Source of the DNA: Spiribacter halobius
Lineage (GTDB): Bacteria; Pseudomonadota; Gammaproteobacteria; Nitrococcales; Nitrococcaceae
Assembly (NCBI RefSeq): GCF_020883455.1
Contig: NZ_CP086615.1
Location: 434,001-498,000 of the forward strand
Direction: 5' to 3'
DNA: 64,000 bases
How positions within the stretch are numbered: position 1 is the stretch's first letter; every line of letters starts with the position of its first letter. A model generated the notes under the pieces. The model was not told the DNA's origin, did not search any database, and worked only from the letters and a program-made list of their open reading frames with translations. Of this stretch, positions 40,114 to 48,919 are shown in pieces. A program made the translations under genes and the position numbers.

Positions 40114-40678
40114 AGGCGAGCGTTTCGGCGGCGACAAGCTCGCCGCGACCCTGGCGGACGGTACGCCGGTTGCTCTGGCGGCGTCGCGGCCGCTGCTTGC
40201 CGGTTGCGACCGGGTATTGGCCGTGCTGCGCCCGGGCCGCGAGGCCCTGGGCGAGCGCCTGCAGGCCGAGGGCTGCGAGCTGCTGGTGAGCCCGTGCACT
40301 CGGCAGGGCATGGGCGCGAGCCTCGCCGCGGGGGTGGCTGCCACGCCGGAGGCCGGAGCCTGGCTGGTGGCGCTGGCGGACATGCCCCTGGTCGCCCCGG
40401 CGACGGTGGCGGAGCTCGCCGCGCGCCTGCGTGCCGGAGCCGGTATCGTAATGCCGGAATACGATGGCCGGCGCGGCCACCCGGTCGGCTTCGCCGCCCG
40501 CTTCGGCCCGGCGCTGCGGGCGCTGGCAGGCGATACCGGGGCCCGCCGCGTGGTGCGTGCCCATCCCGGCTGCGTGGTCACCGTCCCGGTGGCGGACCCG
40601 GGCATACTGCGGGACGTGGACACGCCGGCAGACCTGGCGGCAATGAACGAGGGAGGAGACACGCGGGATGACGGATGA
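40082..40678 (+). CDS. mocA: Molybdenum cofactor cytidylyltransferase-like (MocA)
   Basis: 198 residues. LLAGGRGERFGGDK (6-19) is the nucleotide-binding signature of the MobA/MocA family, and ALADMPLVAP the catalytic Asp motif. It should attach CMP to molybdopterin to make MCD, the cofactor form of CoxL enzymes, which fits its place in the cluster. Overlaps coxE by 32 bases and the next gene by 11, hence tight translational coupling. Confidence 0.9.
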   Translation: MICALLLAGGRGERFGGDKLAATLADGTPVALAASRPLLAGCDRVLAVLRPGREALGERLQAEGCELLVSPCTRQGMGASLAAGVAATPEAGAWLVALADMPLVAPATVAELAARLRAGAGIVMPEYDGRRGHPVGFAARFGPALRALAGDTGARRVVRAHPGCVVTVPVADPGILRDVDTPADLAAMNEGGDTRDDG

Positions 40679-41462
40679 TCTGCTGGACCTGCAGGTGCGC
40701 CTGCGCGACGAGCGAACCCCCCACGCGCTGGCCACGGTGATCGGGACCGAGGGCTCGGCCTCGGCCAAGGTGGGGGCGAAGGCCATCATCGACGCCGACG
40801 GGCGGCTCATCGCCGGCTGGGTGGGCGGCGGCTGCGCGGAATCCTCCACCTGCCGGGCGGCGCTGGAGTCCATGAGCAGCGGCGAGCCCCAGGTGCTCGA
40901 GATCGACCTCACCGACGAGCTGCTCGGGGCCGGCATGCCCTGTGGCGGCACCATGCGCATCTATGTCGAGCCCGCGCTGCCGCGCCCGGTGCTCTGGATC
41001 CTTGGCCACGGCCGGGTCGCCGAGTGCCTGTGCGTGATGGGGGACATGCTCGGCCTCGATGTGGTCATCGACGACCCAGGCGCTCGCCGCGAGGACTACC
41101 CCGCCGCCCGCCGGCTGCTCACCGACGACCTCGACTACTCCGCGCTGAAGCCCCGGGCCGAGGACTTCGTCGTTGTCGCCACCCAGCACAAGGGCGACCA
41201 CCAGTCCATCGCCCGGGCGCTGGAGACGGACGTCGGCTACATCGCCCTCATCGCGAGCCGCAAGCGGGCCACCATCGTGTTCGATCAGCTGCGCGAGCTC
41301 GGCGTCGCCGAGGGATCGCTCCAGCGCGTGCGCTCGCCGGCGGGGCTGAATCTGGGCGGCAAGAGCCCTGAGGAGATCGCGCTGAGCCTCATGGCGGAGA
41401 TCGTCGCCGTGCGCCGCGGCGCCGATGCCGCTCCGCTGGCCGAGCCCGCGGGTCGGGCGTGA
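40668..41462 (+). CDS. coxF: XdhC/CoxF family maturation protein
   Basis: 264 residues. The XdhC_CoxI N-terminal part (HALATVIGTEGSASAKVGAK, GWVGGGCAES) and a Rossmann C-terminal domain (LWILGHGRVAECLCVM, VVATQHKGDH, YIALIASRKRA, GLNLGGKSPEEIALSLMAEI) are complete. XdhC proteins bind Moco and help its sulfuration before insertion. Overlaps mocA at its start; its TGA overlaps the next GTG (GTGA). Confidence 0.9.
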   Translation: MTDDLLDLQVRLRDERTPHALATVIGTEGSASAKVGAKAIIDADGRLIAGWVGGGCAESSTCRAALESMSSGEPQVLEIDLTDELLGAGMPCGGTMRIYVEPALPRPVLWILGHGRVAECLCVMGDMLGLDVVIDDPGARREDYPAARRLLTDDLDYSALKPRAEDFVVVATQHKGDHQSIARALETDVGYIALIASRKRATIVFDQLRELGVAEGSLQRVRSPAGLNLGGKSPEEIALSLMAEIVAVRRGADAAPLAEPAGRA

Positions 41463-41881
41463 GCGTTCAGGACGCCTACCGGGGCCGGCTGCGGGAGCAC
41501 TTCACCCGCCCCCGCAACCAGGGCGATCTCGCCGGCTGCAGCACCAGCGCCCGGCTGAACAACCCGCTCTGCGGCGACGAGATCGAGGTAGGCGTCTGGC
41601 GCGAGGGGCCGGCCCTGGCCAGCGTCCGCTTCCGGGCCCGGGCCTGCGCCATCTGCGTGGCCTCGGCGTCGCTGATGACGGAGCAGGTGGCGGGTGGCCC
41701 GGAGGCGGCTGCCCTGGCTCTGGCGGGGCAGGTCCGCGCGTGGATCGAGTCCGGCGGCGAGCCGCCGGCGGACCTCCCGGAGCCGCTGGTGGCGCTGGCC
41801 GTGACCCGGGATCTGCCCAACCGCGAGCGGTGCGTCACTCTGCCCTGGGAGGCTCTGGAGCAGGCACTGGAGGGTTGCTGA
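41459..41881 (+). CDS. SufU/IscU-like iron-sulfur scaffold protein
   Basis: 140 residues, GTG start overlapping the coxF stop. Conserved scaffold residues are Cys38 and Asp40 (NPLCGDEIEV), Cys66 (CAICVASASLM) and Cys125 (RERCVTLPWEAL), matching the three cysteines and the Asp of SufU/IscU. NifU-like proteins assemble [2Fe-2S] clusters or, for SufU, accept sulfur from a desulfurase. Being the last gene of the cox operon, without other isc/suf genes, it may serve CoxS clusters or move sulfur for Moco. Confidence 0.85.
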   Translation: MSVQDAYRGRLREHFTRPRNQGDLAGCSTSARLNNPLCGDEIEVGVWREGPALASVRFRARACAICVASASLMTEQVAGGPEAAALALAGQVRAWIESGGEPPADLPEPLVALAVTRDLPNRERCVTLPWEALEQALEGC

Positions 41882-41995
41882 CAGCCTCTCCGAGTCCCGG
41901 ATTCGGAAAACTCGTCAGCCGTGTGTGCTCACCGCCGCGGCGATGTCGCTGGCGGCATTGCGCTGCCAGTCCGGTAGTGTTTGGGGTGGACTCGG

Positions 41996-42014
41996 ATATG
42001 CCAGTCTGGTATAT
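41996..42014. promoter_or_regulatory. Palindromic operator over the padR promoter
   Basis: ATATGCCAG-T-CTGGTATAT, nine-base arms with one mismatch around a single base, 31 bases before the padR start. The right arm overlaps a likely -10 (TATATA, 42010-42015) with a candidate -35 TGGACT 17 bases upstream. A good candidate for PadR autoregulation. Confidence 0.6.
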
Positions 42015-42044
42015 AACGCGCTGCCATACCGCCAGAGTGCATCC

Positions 42045-42590
42045 ATGGATACCCGCACCCTCTGTCTCGGCATCCTCGGCGACGGGGACGCGACCGGTTA
42101 CGAAATCAAGAAATTCGTCGAGGAGCGATTCGGCCACTTCCTGGAAGTGAGCCAGAGCGCGATCTACCCGGCGCTCGGCGAGCTGCACCGGGAGGGGCTC
42201 GTGTCCTGCCGGGAAGTGCGCCAGGAGGGGCGGCCAGACAAGAAGGTCTACCGGCTGACGGAGGCGGGGCGCGAGGCCCTGCTGGCCGGGCTCGAGCGCT
42301 CGCCGGGCCGCCATCGGGTGCGCTCGGAGTTCATCGCCCTGCTGCTGTTCGCCCGCTGGCTGCCGCCCGAGCGGGTGAGTCGGCTGCTGGATGAGCGGGA
42401 GGCGGATTTCGCGCGCATCCTCGGCTACCTGCGCCAGTGCGCCGATGAGGCCAGGGGGCCGGGCGAGCGCTTCGTGGGCGGCCTCGGCGAGGCGATGGTG
42501 GGCGCGGGGCTCGCCTACATCCGCGAGCACCGTGCGGCGCTGGAGCAGGGCCTCGACCCCGGCGACGAAGAGCGCGAGGCCGCGCCGTGA
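42045..42590 (+). CDS. PadR family transcriptional regulator
   Basis: 181 residues. Winged-helix PadR domain (MDTRTLCLGILGDGDATGYE, SQSAIYPALGELHREGLVSC, VYRLTEAGREALL) and a C-terminal helical dimerisation domain. PadR proteins are ligand-responsive repressors that often control efflux pumps. Here the gene overlaps the RND adaptor by four bases, so regulator and pump form one operon under the palindrome at 41996-42014. ATG 42045 gives the family N-terminus; upstream in-frame codons do not. Confidence 0.9.
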   Translation: MDTRTLCLGILGDGDATGYEIKKFVEERFGHFLEVSQSAIYPALGELHREGLVSCREVRQEGRPDKKVYRLTEAGREALLAGLERSPGRHRVRSEFIALLLFARWLPPERVSRLLDEREADFARILGYLRQCADEARGPGERFVGGLGEAMVGAGLAYIREHRAALEQGLDPGDEEREAAP

Positions 42591-43705
42591 ACAGCAAGTC
42601 CTACCTCATCGCGGCGGCCATCGCCCTGGTGCTGGTGGTGTGGATGCTCTCCGGCCAGATCGCGGGGGACACCGGTCCGGCCACGCCGGCCAGCGAGGCC
42701 GAGGCGCCGGTGGCGGTGCAGGTGCGGGAGATGGCCGCAGAGCGCGTGGAGCGCGAGCTGGAGAACCAGGGCGACACCGTCGCCGACCAGGATGTGGAGC
42801 TGCGCGCCCAGACCGCCGGCCGGGTGGCCGAGGTGCTGGTGGCGCGTGGCGAGCGGGTGGCCGCCGGTGACCCGATTCTGCGGCTCGCCATGGAAGACCG
42901 GGCGGCCCGCCGGGCGGAGGCCGAGGCCCGCGTGGCCCAGCGCGAGGCCGACTACGAGGCGGCCCAGCGCCTGGGCGACGACGGCTTCCAGGCGCAGACC
43001 GCGGTGCGTGAGGCCCGCGCTGCGCTGGAGGCGGCGCGGGCGGCGCTGGCTGCCATCGAGGAGGAGATTCGGCATACCACCGTGCGCGCGCCGTTCGACG
43101 GCGTGCTCGAGGAGCGCCCGGTGGAGGTAGGTGACTTCGTCGCCGTCGGCGATCCGGTGGCCCGGGTGGTGAATGCCGACCCCCTGCTTGCGGTGATCAA
43201 CGTCGCCCAGCAGGACATCGGCCGGGTCCGCCTCGGCGCGGAGGCGGTGGTCGAGCTCGCCACCGGTGACCGACTGGAGGGTGTCGTCAGCTATATCTCC
43301 GGTGCCGCCCAGAGCGGCACCCGCACTTTCCGCGTGGAGGTCGAGGCGCCCAACCCCGATGGCCTGCCTGCCGGTGTGAGCGCCACGGTGCGCATCCCGC
43401 TGGAGTCGGTGCAGGCGCACTTCGTCACCCCGGCGGTGCTGGCCCTGGAGGAGTCCGGACAGCTCGGGGTGAAGACCGTGAACGAGGCCGGAGAGGTGGT
43501 CTTTCACCCGGTGAACATCGTGCGCGCCGAGCGCGAGGGCGTCTGGGTGACCGGCCTGCCCGAGCGCGCCCGGGTGATCACCGTCGGCCAGGGCTTCGTG
43601 CGGGCGGGGGAGCCGGTGCGTGCGGTGGCCGAGGCGGAGCTGCCGGATGATCGCACTCTGCCCGAGCCCGAGGCGCCGCCCGCCGCCCTCGGCGACGGTG
43701 ACTGA
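42587..43705 (+). CDS. RND efflux periplasmic adaptor subunit
   Basis: 372 residues, GTG start. N-terminal membrane anchor (SYLIAAAIALVLVVWML), lipoyl-type halves (DVELRAQTAGRVAEVLVARG and TTVRAPFDGVLEERPVEVGD) flanking an alpha-hairpin (43-codon helical stretch AEARVAQREADYEAAQRLGD), then beta-barrel and membrane-proximal domains. It links an inner-membrane RND pump to an outer-membrane channel. No TolC-like gene is in the operon. Substrate unknown. Confidence 0.92.
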   Translation: MNSKSYLIAAAIALVLVVWMLSGQIAGDTGPATPASEAEAPVAVQVREMAAERVERELENQGDTVADQDVELRAQTAGRVAEVLVARGERVAAGDPILRLAMEDRAARRAEAEARVAQREADYEAAQRLGDDGFQAQTAVREARAALEAARAALAAIEEEIRHTTVRAPFDGVLEERPVEVGDFVAVGDPVARVVNADPLLAVINVAQQDIGRVRLGAEAVVELATGDRLEGVVSYISGAAQSGTRTFRVEVEAPNPDGLPAGVSATVRIPLESVQAHFVTPAVLALEESGQLGVKTVNEAGEVVFHPVNIVRAEREGVWVTGLPERARVITVGQGFVRAGEPVRAVAEAELPDDRTLPEPEAPPAALGDGD

Positions 43706-43715
43706 GGCTGCTGCC

Positions 43716-46700
43716 ATGGAGCGACTGATCGCCGCCGCCTTCGACCGTAGCCGCACGGTTACCCTGACCCTGCTGGTGATCGTCGCGCTGGGGCTGGTCG
43801 CCTACCAGAACATCCCCAAGGAGGCGGAGCCCGACGTCAATATCCCGATCATCTACGTCTCCATGGCCTACGAGGGCATCTCTCCCGAGGACGCCGAGCG
43901 TCTGCTGGTGCGGCCGATGGAGAAGGAGCTGCAGTCCATCGAGGGCCTGGACGAGCTCAAGGGCACCGCCACCGAGGGCTTCGCCTCGGTGCTGCTGGAG
44001 TTCGACGCCGGCTTCGACCCGGACCAGGCGCTGGACGATGTGCGCGAGCGGGTGGACATCGCCAAGGCCGAGCTGCCCGGCGGTGCGGAGGAGCCTCGGG
44101 TCAACGAGGTCAATGTGGCGCTGTTCCCGGTGCTCACCGTGGCGCTCTCCGGTCCTCTGCCCGAGCGCACGATGCTGCAGGTGGCCCGCGAGCTGCAGGA
44201 TCGCATCGAGGCCCTGCCCGGGGTGCTCGAGGCGGATATCGGCGGCGACCGCGAGGAGCTCCTCGAGGTGGCCGTGGACGACCGGGTGATGCAGACCTAC
44301 GGCGTGGTCTACGAGGAGCTGTTCAGCCTGGTCAGCGCCAACAACCAGCTGATTGCCGCGGGCGCCCTGGATACCGGCGCCGGCCGGCTGTCGGTGAAGG
44401 TGCCCGGCGTGATCGAGGATCTGGACGACGTCCTCTCGCTGCCGGTGAAGGTGGAGGAGGACCGGGTCGTCACCTTCGAGGACGTGGCCCACGTGCGGCG
44501 CACCTTCAAGGACGCGGACGAGTTCGCCCGGGTCAACGGCCAGCCTGCGATCACCCTGGAGATCTCCAAGCGCGTCGGCGCCAATATCATCGAGGTCACC
44601 GAGGCCGCCCGCGCGGTGGTGGACGAGGCGCGGGCCGAGTGGCCAGCGGCGCTGGAAGTCACCTACCTGCAGGACCGCTCGCAGGACATCCGCACCATGC
44701 TGCGGGACCTGCAGAACAACGTCCTCACCGCCGTGGTGCTGGTGATGATCGTCGTGGTGGCCGCTATCGGCTGGCGTCCGGCACTGCTGGTGGGGCTGGC
44801 CATACCGGGCTCCTTCCTGGCGGGCATCCTGGTGATCCAGGCACTTGGCTACACCATGAACATCGTGGTGCTGTTCAGCCTCATCCTCGTGGTGGGGATG
44901 CTCGTGGACGCCGCCATCGTCGTGGTGGAGCTCGCCGAACGGCGCCTGGCCGAGGGCTGGCCGGCTGGCCGGGCCTACGCCTACGGCGCCACCCGCATGG
45001 CCTGGCCGATCATCGGCGCCACCGTGACCACCCTCGCGGTGTTTCTGCCGCTGCTCTTCTGGGGCGGCATCGTCGGCGAGTTCATGAAGTACCTGCCGAT
45101 CACCGTGCTCATCACGCTCACCGCCTCCCTCGCCATGGCACTGGTGTTCATCCCCGTGCTCGGCGGCCTGCTGGCCCGGCGCGAGCGCATCGGCGACGCG
45201 CAGCTCGACGGCGTGCTGGCGGCCGAGAGCGGCGAGTTCCATCGTCTCGGGCGCTTCAGCCGCGCCTACGTGGGGCTGCTGCAGCAGGCGCTGCGCATGC
45301 CCGGCAGCGTGTTCGCGGGCATCCTGCTGCTGATCGTCGCCACCTACATCGCCTACGGCAGCCTCGGCCGCGGCGTCGAGTTCTTCCCGTCCGTGGAACC
45401 CGACTTCGCCCGGGTGCAGGTGCAGGCGCGGGGGGATCTCTCCATCCGCGAGAAGGATCAGCTGGTGCGGGCGGTGGAGTCGCGCCTGCGGGGGTTCGAG
45501 GAAGTCGACTACGTCTACGCGCGCACCTTTGCCGATGCCGAGCGCCTGGGCGGCCAGGAGCTTGCGCGGGATGCCATCGGCGTGCTGCAGCTCGAGTTCA
45601 TCGACTGGTCAAGGCGCCGGCCCGCGGCGGCGATTATCGAGGACATCCGTGCCGCGGCGGCGGACATCCCGGGCGTGCGCATCCAGGTGGCCGAGCAGCA
45701 GCAGGGCCCGGGGCAGGCCAAGCCGGTGGAAATCCAGGTCTCCGGCCGGCCGGAGCGCCTCGCCGAGGGGGTCGAGGCCGTGCGGCGGCGCATGGAGGCC
45801 ATCGGCGGCTTCAGCGACGTCGAGGACGACCGTCCGCTACCCGGCATCGAGTGGAGCCTGCGCGTGGACCGGGAGCGCGCTGCCCGCTATGGCGCCGACG
45901 TCCAGCTGGTGGGCAACGCGGTGCAGCTGGTCACCAACGGCGTGCTCATCGCTGACTACCGCCCGGACGATGCCGACGACGAGGTGGACATCCGCGTGCG
46001 CTTCCCGCTGGAGGACCGCAGCCTGGATACCCTGGGCCAGCTGCGGGTGCCGACCCGCTTCGGCCAGGTGCCGGTGAGCAATTTCGTGGACTTCGTGCCG
46101 GCGCCCAAGACCGGGACGCTGGAGCGCGTCAACGGTGAGCGGGTGCTTACCGTGAGCGCCGACGTCGCCGAGGGCGAGCTGGTGGACGAGCGGGTGGACG
46201 CCCTGCGCGCGGCACTGGCCGAGAATCCGCTGCCGGAGGGCCTCGAGACCACCTTCCGCGGCGAGGACGAGGATCAGCGCGAGGCCCAGGCCTTCCTGAG
46301 CCGCGCGTTCGTGATCGCCATCCTGCTCATGGCGATCATCCTGGTGACCCAGTTCAACAGCCTCTACCAGGCCCTCCTGGTGCTCTCGGCCATCGTCTTC
46401 TCCACCGCCGGCGTGCTGCTCGGGCTGATGGTGACCCAGCGCCCCTTCGGCATCGTCATGGGCGGCGTGGGCATGATCGCGCTGGCCGGCATCGTGGTGA
46501 ACAACAACATCGTCCTCATCGACACCTACAACGCCCTGCGCCGCGAGGGCCTGGCCGCCCGCGAGGCCATCCTGCGCACCGGCGCCCAGCGCCTGCGCCC
46601 GGTTCTGCTCACCTCGGCCACCACCGTGCTCGGCCTGATGCCCATGGTGCTCAAGCTCAACGTCGACATCATCGGCCGGGAGATCCAGTACAACGCCCCC

Positions 46701-46859
46701 TCGACCCAGTGGTGGGCCCAGCTCTCCGCCACCATCGCCGGGGGCCTGACCTTCGCGACGATCCTCACGCTGCTGCTGACGCCGTGTCTGTTGATGCTCG
46801 GGGACAACGTGGGGGCGCAGTGGCGGCGGTGGCGGCACGCCACTGACGCCACGGGGTGA
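43716..46859 (+). CDS. RND efflux transporter inner-membrane permease
   Basis: 1047 residues with twelve membrane helices in two halves and two large periplasmic loops, as in AcrB-type pumps. N-terminus MERLIAAAFDRSRTVTLTLL with PKEAEPDVNIPIIYVSMAYEG. In TM4 the proton-relay motif reads GMLVDAAIVVVE, so one of the two Asp residues of AcrB (D407-D408) is Ala. That single-Asp pattern occurs in other RND subfamilies. Starts 10 bases after the adaptor. Exports drugs, solvents or metabolites, not predictable here. Confidence 0.93.
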   Translation: MERLIAAAFDRSRTVTLTLLVIVALGLVAYQNIPKEAEPDVNIPIIYVSMAYEGISPEDAERLLVRPMEKELQSIEGLDELKGTATEGFASVLLEFDAGFDPDQALDDVRERVDIAKAELPGGAEEPRVNEVNVALFPVLTVALSGPLPERTMLQVARELQDRIEALPGVLEADIGGDREELLEVAVDDRVMQTYGVVYEELFSLVSANNQLIAAGALDTGAGRLSVKVPGVIEDLDDVLSLPVKVEEDRVVTFEDVAHVRRTFKDADEFARVNGQPAITLEISKRVGANIIEVTEAARAVVDEARAEWPAALEVTYLQDRSQDIRTMLRDLQNNVLTAVVLVMIVVVAAIGWRPALLVGLAIPGSFLAGILVIQALGYTMNIVVLFSLILVVGMLVDAAIVVVELAERRLAEGWPAGRAYAYGATRMAWPIIGATVTTLAVFLPLLFWGGIVGEFMKYLPITVLITLTASLAMALVFIPVLGGLLARRERIGDAQLDGVLAAESGEFHRLGRFSRAYVGLLQQALRMPGSVFAGILLLIVATYIAYGSLGRGVEFFPSVEPDFARVQVQARGDLSIREKDQLVRAVESRLRGFEEVDYVYARTFADAERLGGQELARDAIGVLQLEFIDWSRRRPAAAIIEDIRAAAADIPGVRIQVAEQQQGPGQAKPVEIQVSGRPERLAEGVEAVRRRMEAIGGFSDVEDDRPLPGIEWSLRVDRERAARYGADVQLVGNAVQLVTNGVLIADYRPDDADDEVDIRVRFPLEDRSLDTLGQLRVPTRFGQVPVSNFVDFVPAPKTGTLERVNGERVLTVSADVAEGELVDERVDALRAALAENPLPEGLETTFRGEDEDQREAQAFLSRAFVIAILLMAIILVTQFNSLYQALLVLSAIVFSTAGVLLGLMVTQRPFGIVMGGVGMIALAGIVVNNNIVLIDTYNALRREGLAAREAILRTGAQRLRPVLLTSATTVLGLMPMVLKLNVDIIGREIQYNAPSTQWWAQLSATIAGGLTFATILTLLLTPCLLMLGDNVGAQWRRWRHATDATG

Positions 46860-46869
46860 GCAGGCGGAT

Positions 46870-47036
46870 TGCAAGCATCGAGGTGCAAGTTGCAAGTAAC
46901 AAGTTGCAAGTAACAAGTTGCAGAGAAAAGCAGACAGCCGCTGCTATCTGCGGCGAAGCCTTGGTTTCCCGTCTCGCCGCCTCCCATACTCTTCGCCACT
47001 TGCCACTTGCCACTTGCCACTTGCAGCTTGCAGCTC
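46870..47036. repeat. Giant palindrome of tandem TTGCAAGT units, family C-like, copy C2
   Basis: Left arm about 46870-46925 is a run of GCAAGTTGCAAGTAACAAGT units; the right arm 46992-47036 is CTTGCCACTTGCCACTTGCC and so on, complementary with drift. It fills the gap between the RND gene and the convergent dehalogenase. Same design as 38547 but another unit sequence. Confidence 0.85.
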
Positions 47037-47059
47037 GAACCTTAAGCCGCAGGCGGCGC

Positions 47060-47731
47060 CTACACCTCGACCTCCAGAATCGCCTCCGCCACCTCGCCCA
47101 GGTCGCGCCCGACGATCTCTGGCTCCGGAAACAGCCGATCCAGGATCTGGCCCGGACGGGCGACGAAGGCCGTGCCGCAGCCGGCGCTCATGGCACCGGC
47201 GAGGTCCCAGCCGTGGGCAGCGACCATGAGCATGCCGGTGGTGGGGACCTGGAGGCGCTGGGCGGCGTGGCGGTAGACCGCGAGCGCGGGCTTCAGGGCG
47301 CGGGCGCCGTCCACCGAGATGCGGTGGGCGAACAGCGGCGACAGGCCGGCGTGGGCGAGCTGGGCCTCCATCACCTCGTCCGGCGAGTTGGTCAGCGCCG
47401 CCAGGGTGAGTCCCGCCTCGCGCAGCCGGCGCAGCGCCGCCGGCACCTCCGGATGCGGCGGCAGCCGCCGCATGCCCTCGGCGATGGCGCGCCGACTGCC
47501 CTGGGAGAGGCTGACGCCATGGCGCTCCGCCACCATGGACAGCGCCGCCGCGCCGACCTCGGAGAAGTTCCGGTAGAGCCCGGAGAGGGTTACCGTCATG
47601 GCGCTTTGCAGGACCTGGGTGAACCACTCCCGGCGTACCGCCGCGCTGCCGAAGGCGGCCTCGAACTCGGCGTCCAGGGCGCTCAGGTCGAGCAGGGTCT
47701 CGTTGACGTCGAATACGACGACGCGCGGCAT
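47060..47731 (-). CDS. Haloacid dehalogenase type II (HAD family)
   Basis: 224 residues. Nucleophile Asp8 (VVVFDVNETLLD), LAALTNSPDE (motif II), the Lys in ALKPALAVY and MVAAHGWDLAGAMSAG (motif IV) match L-2-haloacid dehalogenases. It would hydrolyse 2-haloacids to hydroxyacids, though many annotated members have other substrates. The ATG at 47729-47731 has GGAGGAGG upstream. Divergent from the GST gene. Confidence 0.88.
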   Translation of the reverse strand: MPRVVVFDVNETLLDLSALDAEFEAAFGSAAVRREWFTQVLQSAMTVTLSGLYRNFSEVGAAALSMVAERHGVSLSQGSRRAIAEGMRRLPPHPEVPAALRRLREAGLTLAALTNSPDEVMEAQLAHAGLSPLFAHRISVDGARALKPALAVYRHAAQRLQVPTTGMLMVAAHGWDLAGAMSAGCGTAFVARPGQILDRLFPEPEIVGRDLGEVAEAILEVEV

Positions 47732-47870
47732 GATTCCTCCTCCGGCGGCGCGGCTGCGATCGAGAACGCGCATCATCCTGAACCGCCGCCGGCCCCTTGT
47801 CACCCATGGCGGCGATCGGTCTCCTTGCGCGCTATGCTTGGCGCACGCCAACAATGGGGACAGTGCCTCG

Positions 47871-48476
47871 ATGAAACTCTTCGCTTCGGCCACCTCGCCC
47901 TTCGGCCGCCTGGTACGGGTGGTTCTGCACGAGAAGCAGATCGCAGGCCGGGTCGCCCTGGAGATGGTCGATCCCTGGTCGACGCCCGCCTCGCTGGCGT
48001 CCGTGAATCCGGTCTCCCGGGTGCCGACGCTCGTCGCAGACGACGGCACGGCGCTCACGGAGAGCACCCTGATCGCTCTCTACCTGGAGCGCCGCTACCC
48101 CGAGCCGCGGCTCGTGCCGCGGGACCGGGTGGAGTCGGTGCACGCCCGCCTCGGCCTGGTCCACGGCTGTCTGGATGCGGCGGTGGGCGTGGTCTCGCTG
48201 CGTCGCTTCGCCCCCGAGGCCGGGGCGATGATCGAGCGCCGCCTGCAGGCCGTGCGCCGGGTGGTCGCACCGCTGACCGCGGCCGTGCAGGGCGTGGACG
48301 GCGAGCAGCCGGACCTCGGTGATCTGGCGGTGGCCGTAGCCCTGGAGTATCTCGATTTCCGCTTCGCCGGCGAGGTGGACTGGCGAGGCAGCAGCGGCGC
48401 CGCCGAGCGCTGGCTGGAGGTCATCGCGGCGCGCCCGTCTCTCGCGGAGACGCGGCCGCCGCAGCCCAGCTCATAA
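47871..48476 (+). CDS. Glutathione S-transferase family protein
   Basis: 201 residues. N-terminal thioredoxin-like domain (MKLFASATSPFGRLVRVVLH, with Ser/Pro at the GSH site, NPVSRVPTLVADDGTALTES with the cis-Pro and the GSH-binding Glu-Ser) and a helical C-terminal domain. Substrate unknown. The nearby dehalogenase may be coincidental or part of detoxification. Start ATG 47871 fits the family length. Confidence 0.88.
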   Translation: MKLFASATSPFGRLVRVVLHEKQIAGRVALEMVDPWSTPASLASVNPVSRVPTLVADDGTALTESTLIALYLERRYPEPRLVPRDRVESVHARLGLVHGCLDAAVGVVSLRRFAPEAGAMIERRLQAVRRVVAPLTAAVQGVDGEQPDLGDLAVAVALEYLDFRFAGEVDWRGSSGAAERWLEVIAARPSLAETRPPQPSS

Positions 48477-48545
48477 CTCACCATCATCGAGGATGGCGTC
48501 GCCACTGGTCCGCGAGGCATCGAGCGCTTCTCGCTCCGTTGCCAG

Positions 48546-48655
48546 GCCCGGGGAGTGGTGGAAGCGAGCGGGACACGCCGTAAATACTTCCCTGTAGGCT
48601 CGAAGGCGACATCCCTGTCGCCTACGGTCCCGCTCGCTCCCACCACTCCCCGGGC
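48546..48655. repeat. Hairpin element, family F, copy F3
   Basis: Arms 48546-48574 and 48627-48655 pair over 29 bases with one mismatch (GCCCGGGGAGTGGTGG...AGCGAGCGGGAC). The core carries GACACGCCGTAAATACTTCC and CTGTAGGCTCGAAGG, closely like the other F copies. The gap 48477-48919 holds this and the partial copy at 48722-48860, no gene. Confidence 0.88.
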
Positions 48656-48721
48656 TTCATGCGCCAGCGGCGGATCCGCGACGGAACCGGCGCGCGCCTG
48701 GCTGTGCCATTCGCGGCATAC

Positions 48722-48860
48722 AACTTCCTGGTTACGTATTTGACTCAGCTACGCTTTCATTTAGCCCGTCGCGGAAGACGCCACCGACGTCTGCGGTGCG
48801 GAACGGGGTGGGAGCCCCCAGGGATGGATTCACGGCGTATCCCGTCCGCACCCGCCAGTC
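48722..48860. repeat. Composite repeat, partial family F (F5)
   Basis: TTGACTCAGC at 48738 and CCCGTCGCGGAAGACGCCAC near 48766 recur, diverged, at 55012-55065. Then GTGGGAGCCCCCAGGGATGG and ATTCACGGCGTATCCCG resemble the inverted form of the F core. A decayed or rearranged copy. Confidence 0.6.
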
Positions 48861-48919
48861 AGCGCGCTGGGCACGGATTCTCGGAGCTGACGGCGTCGCG
48901 GGTCCCGGCCGGATACCGC

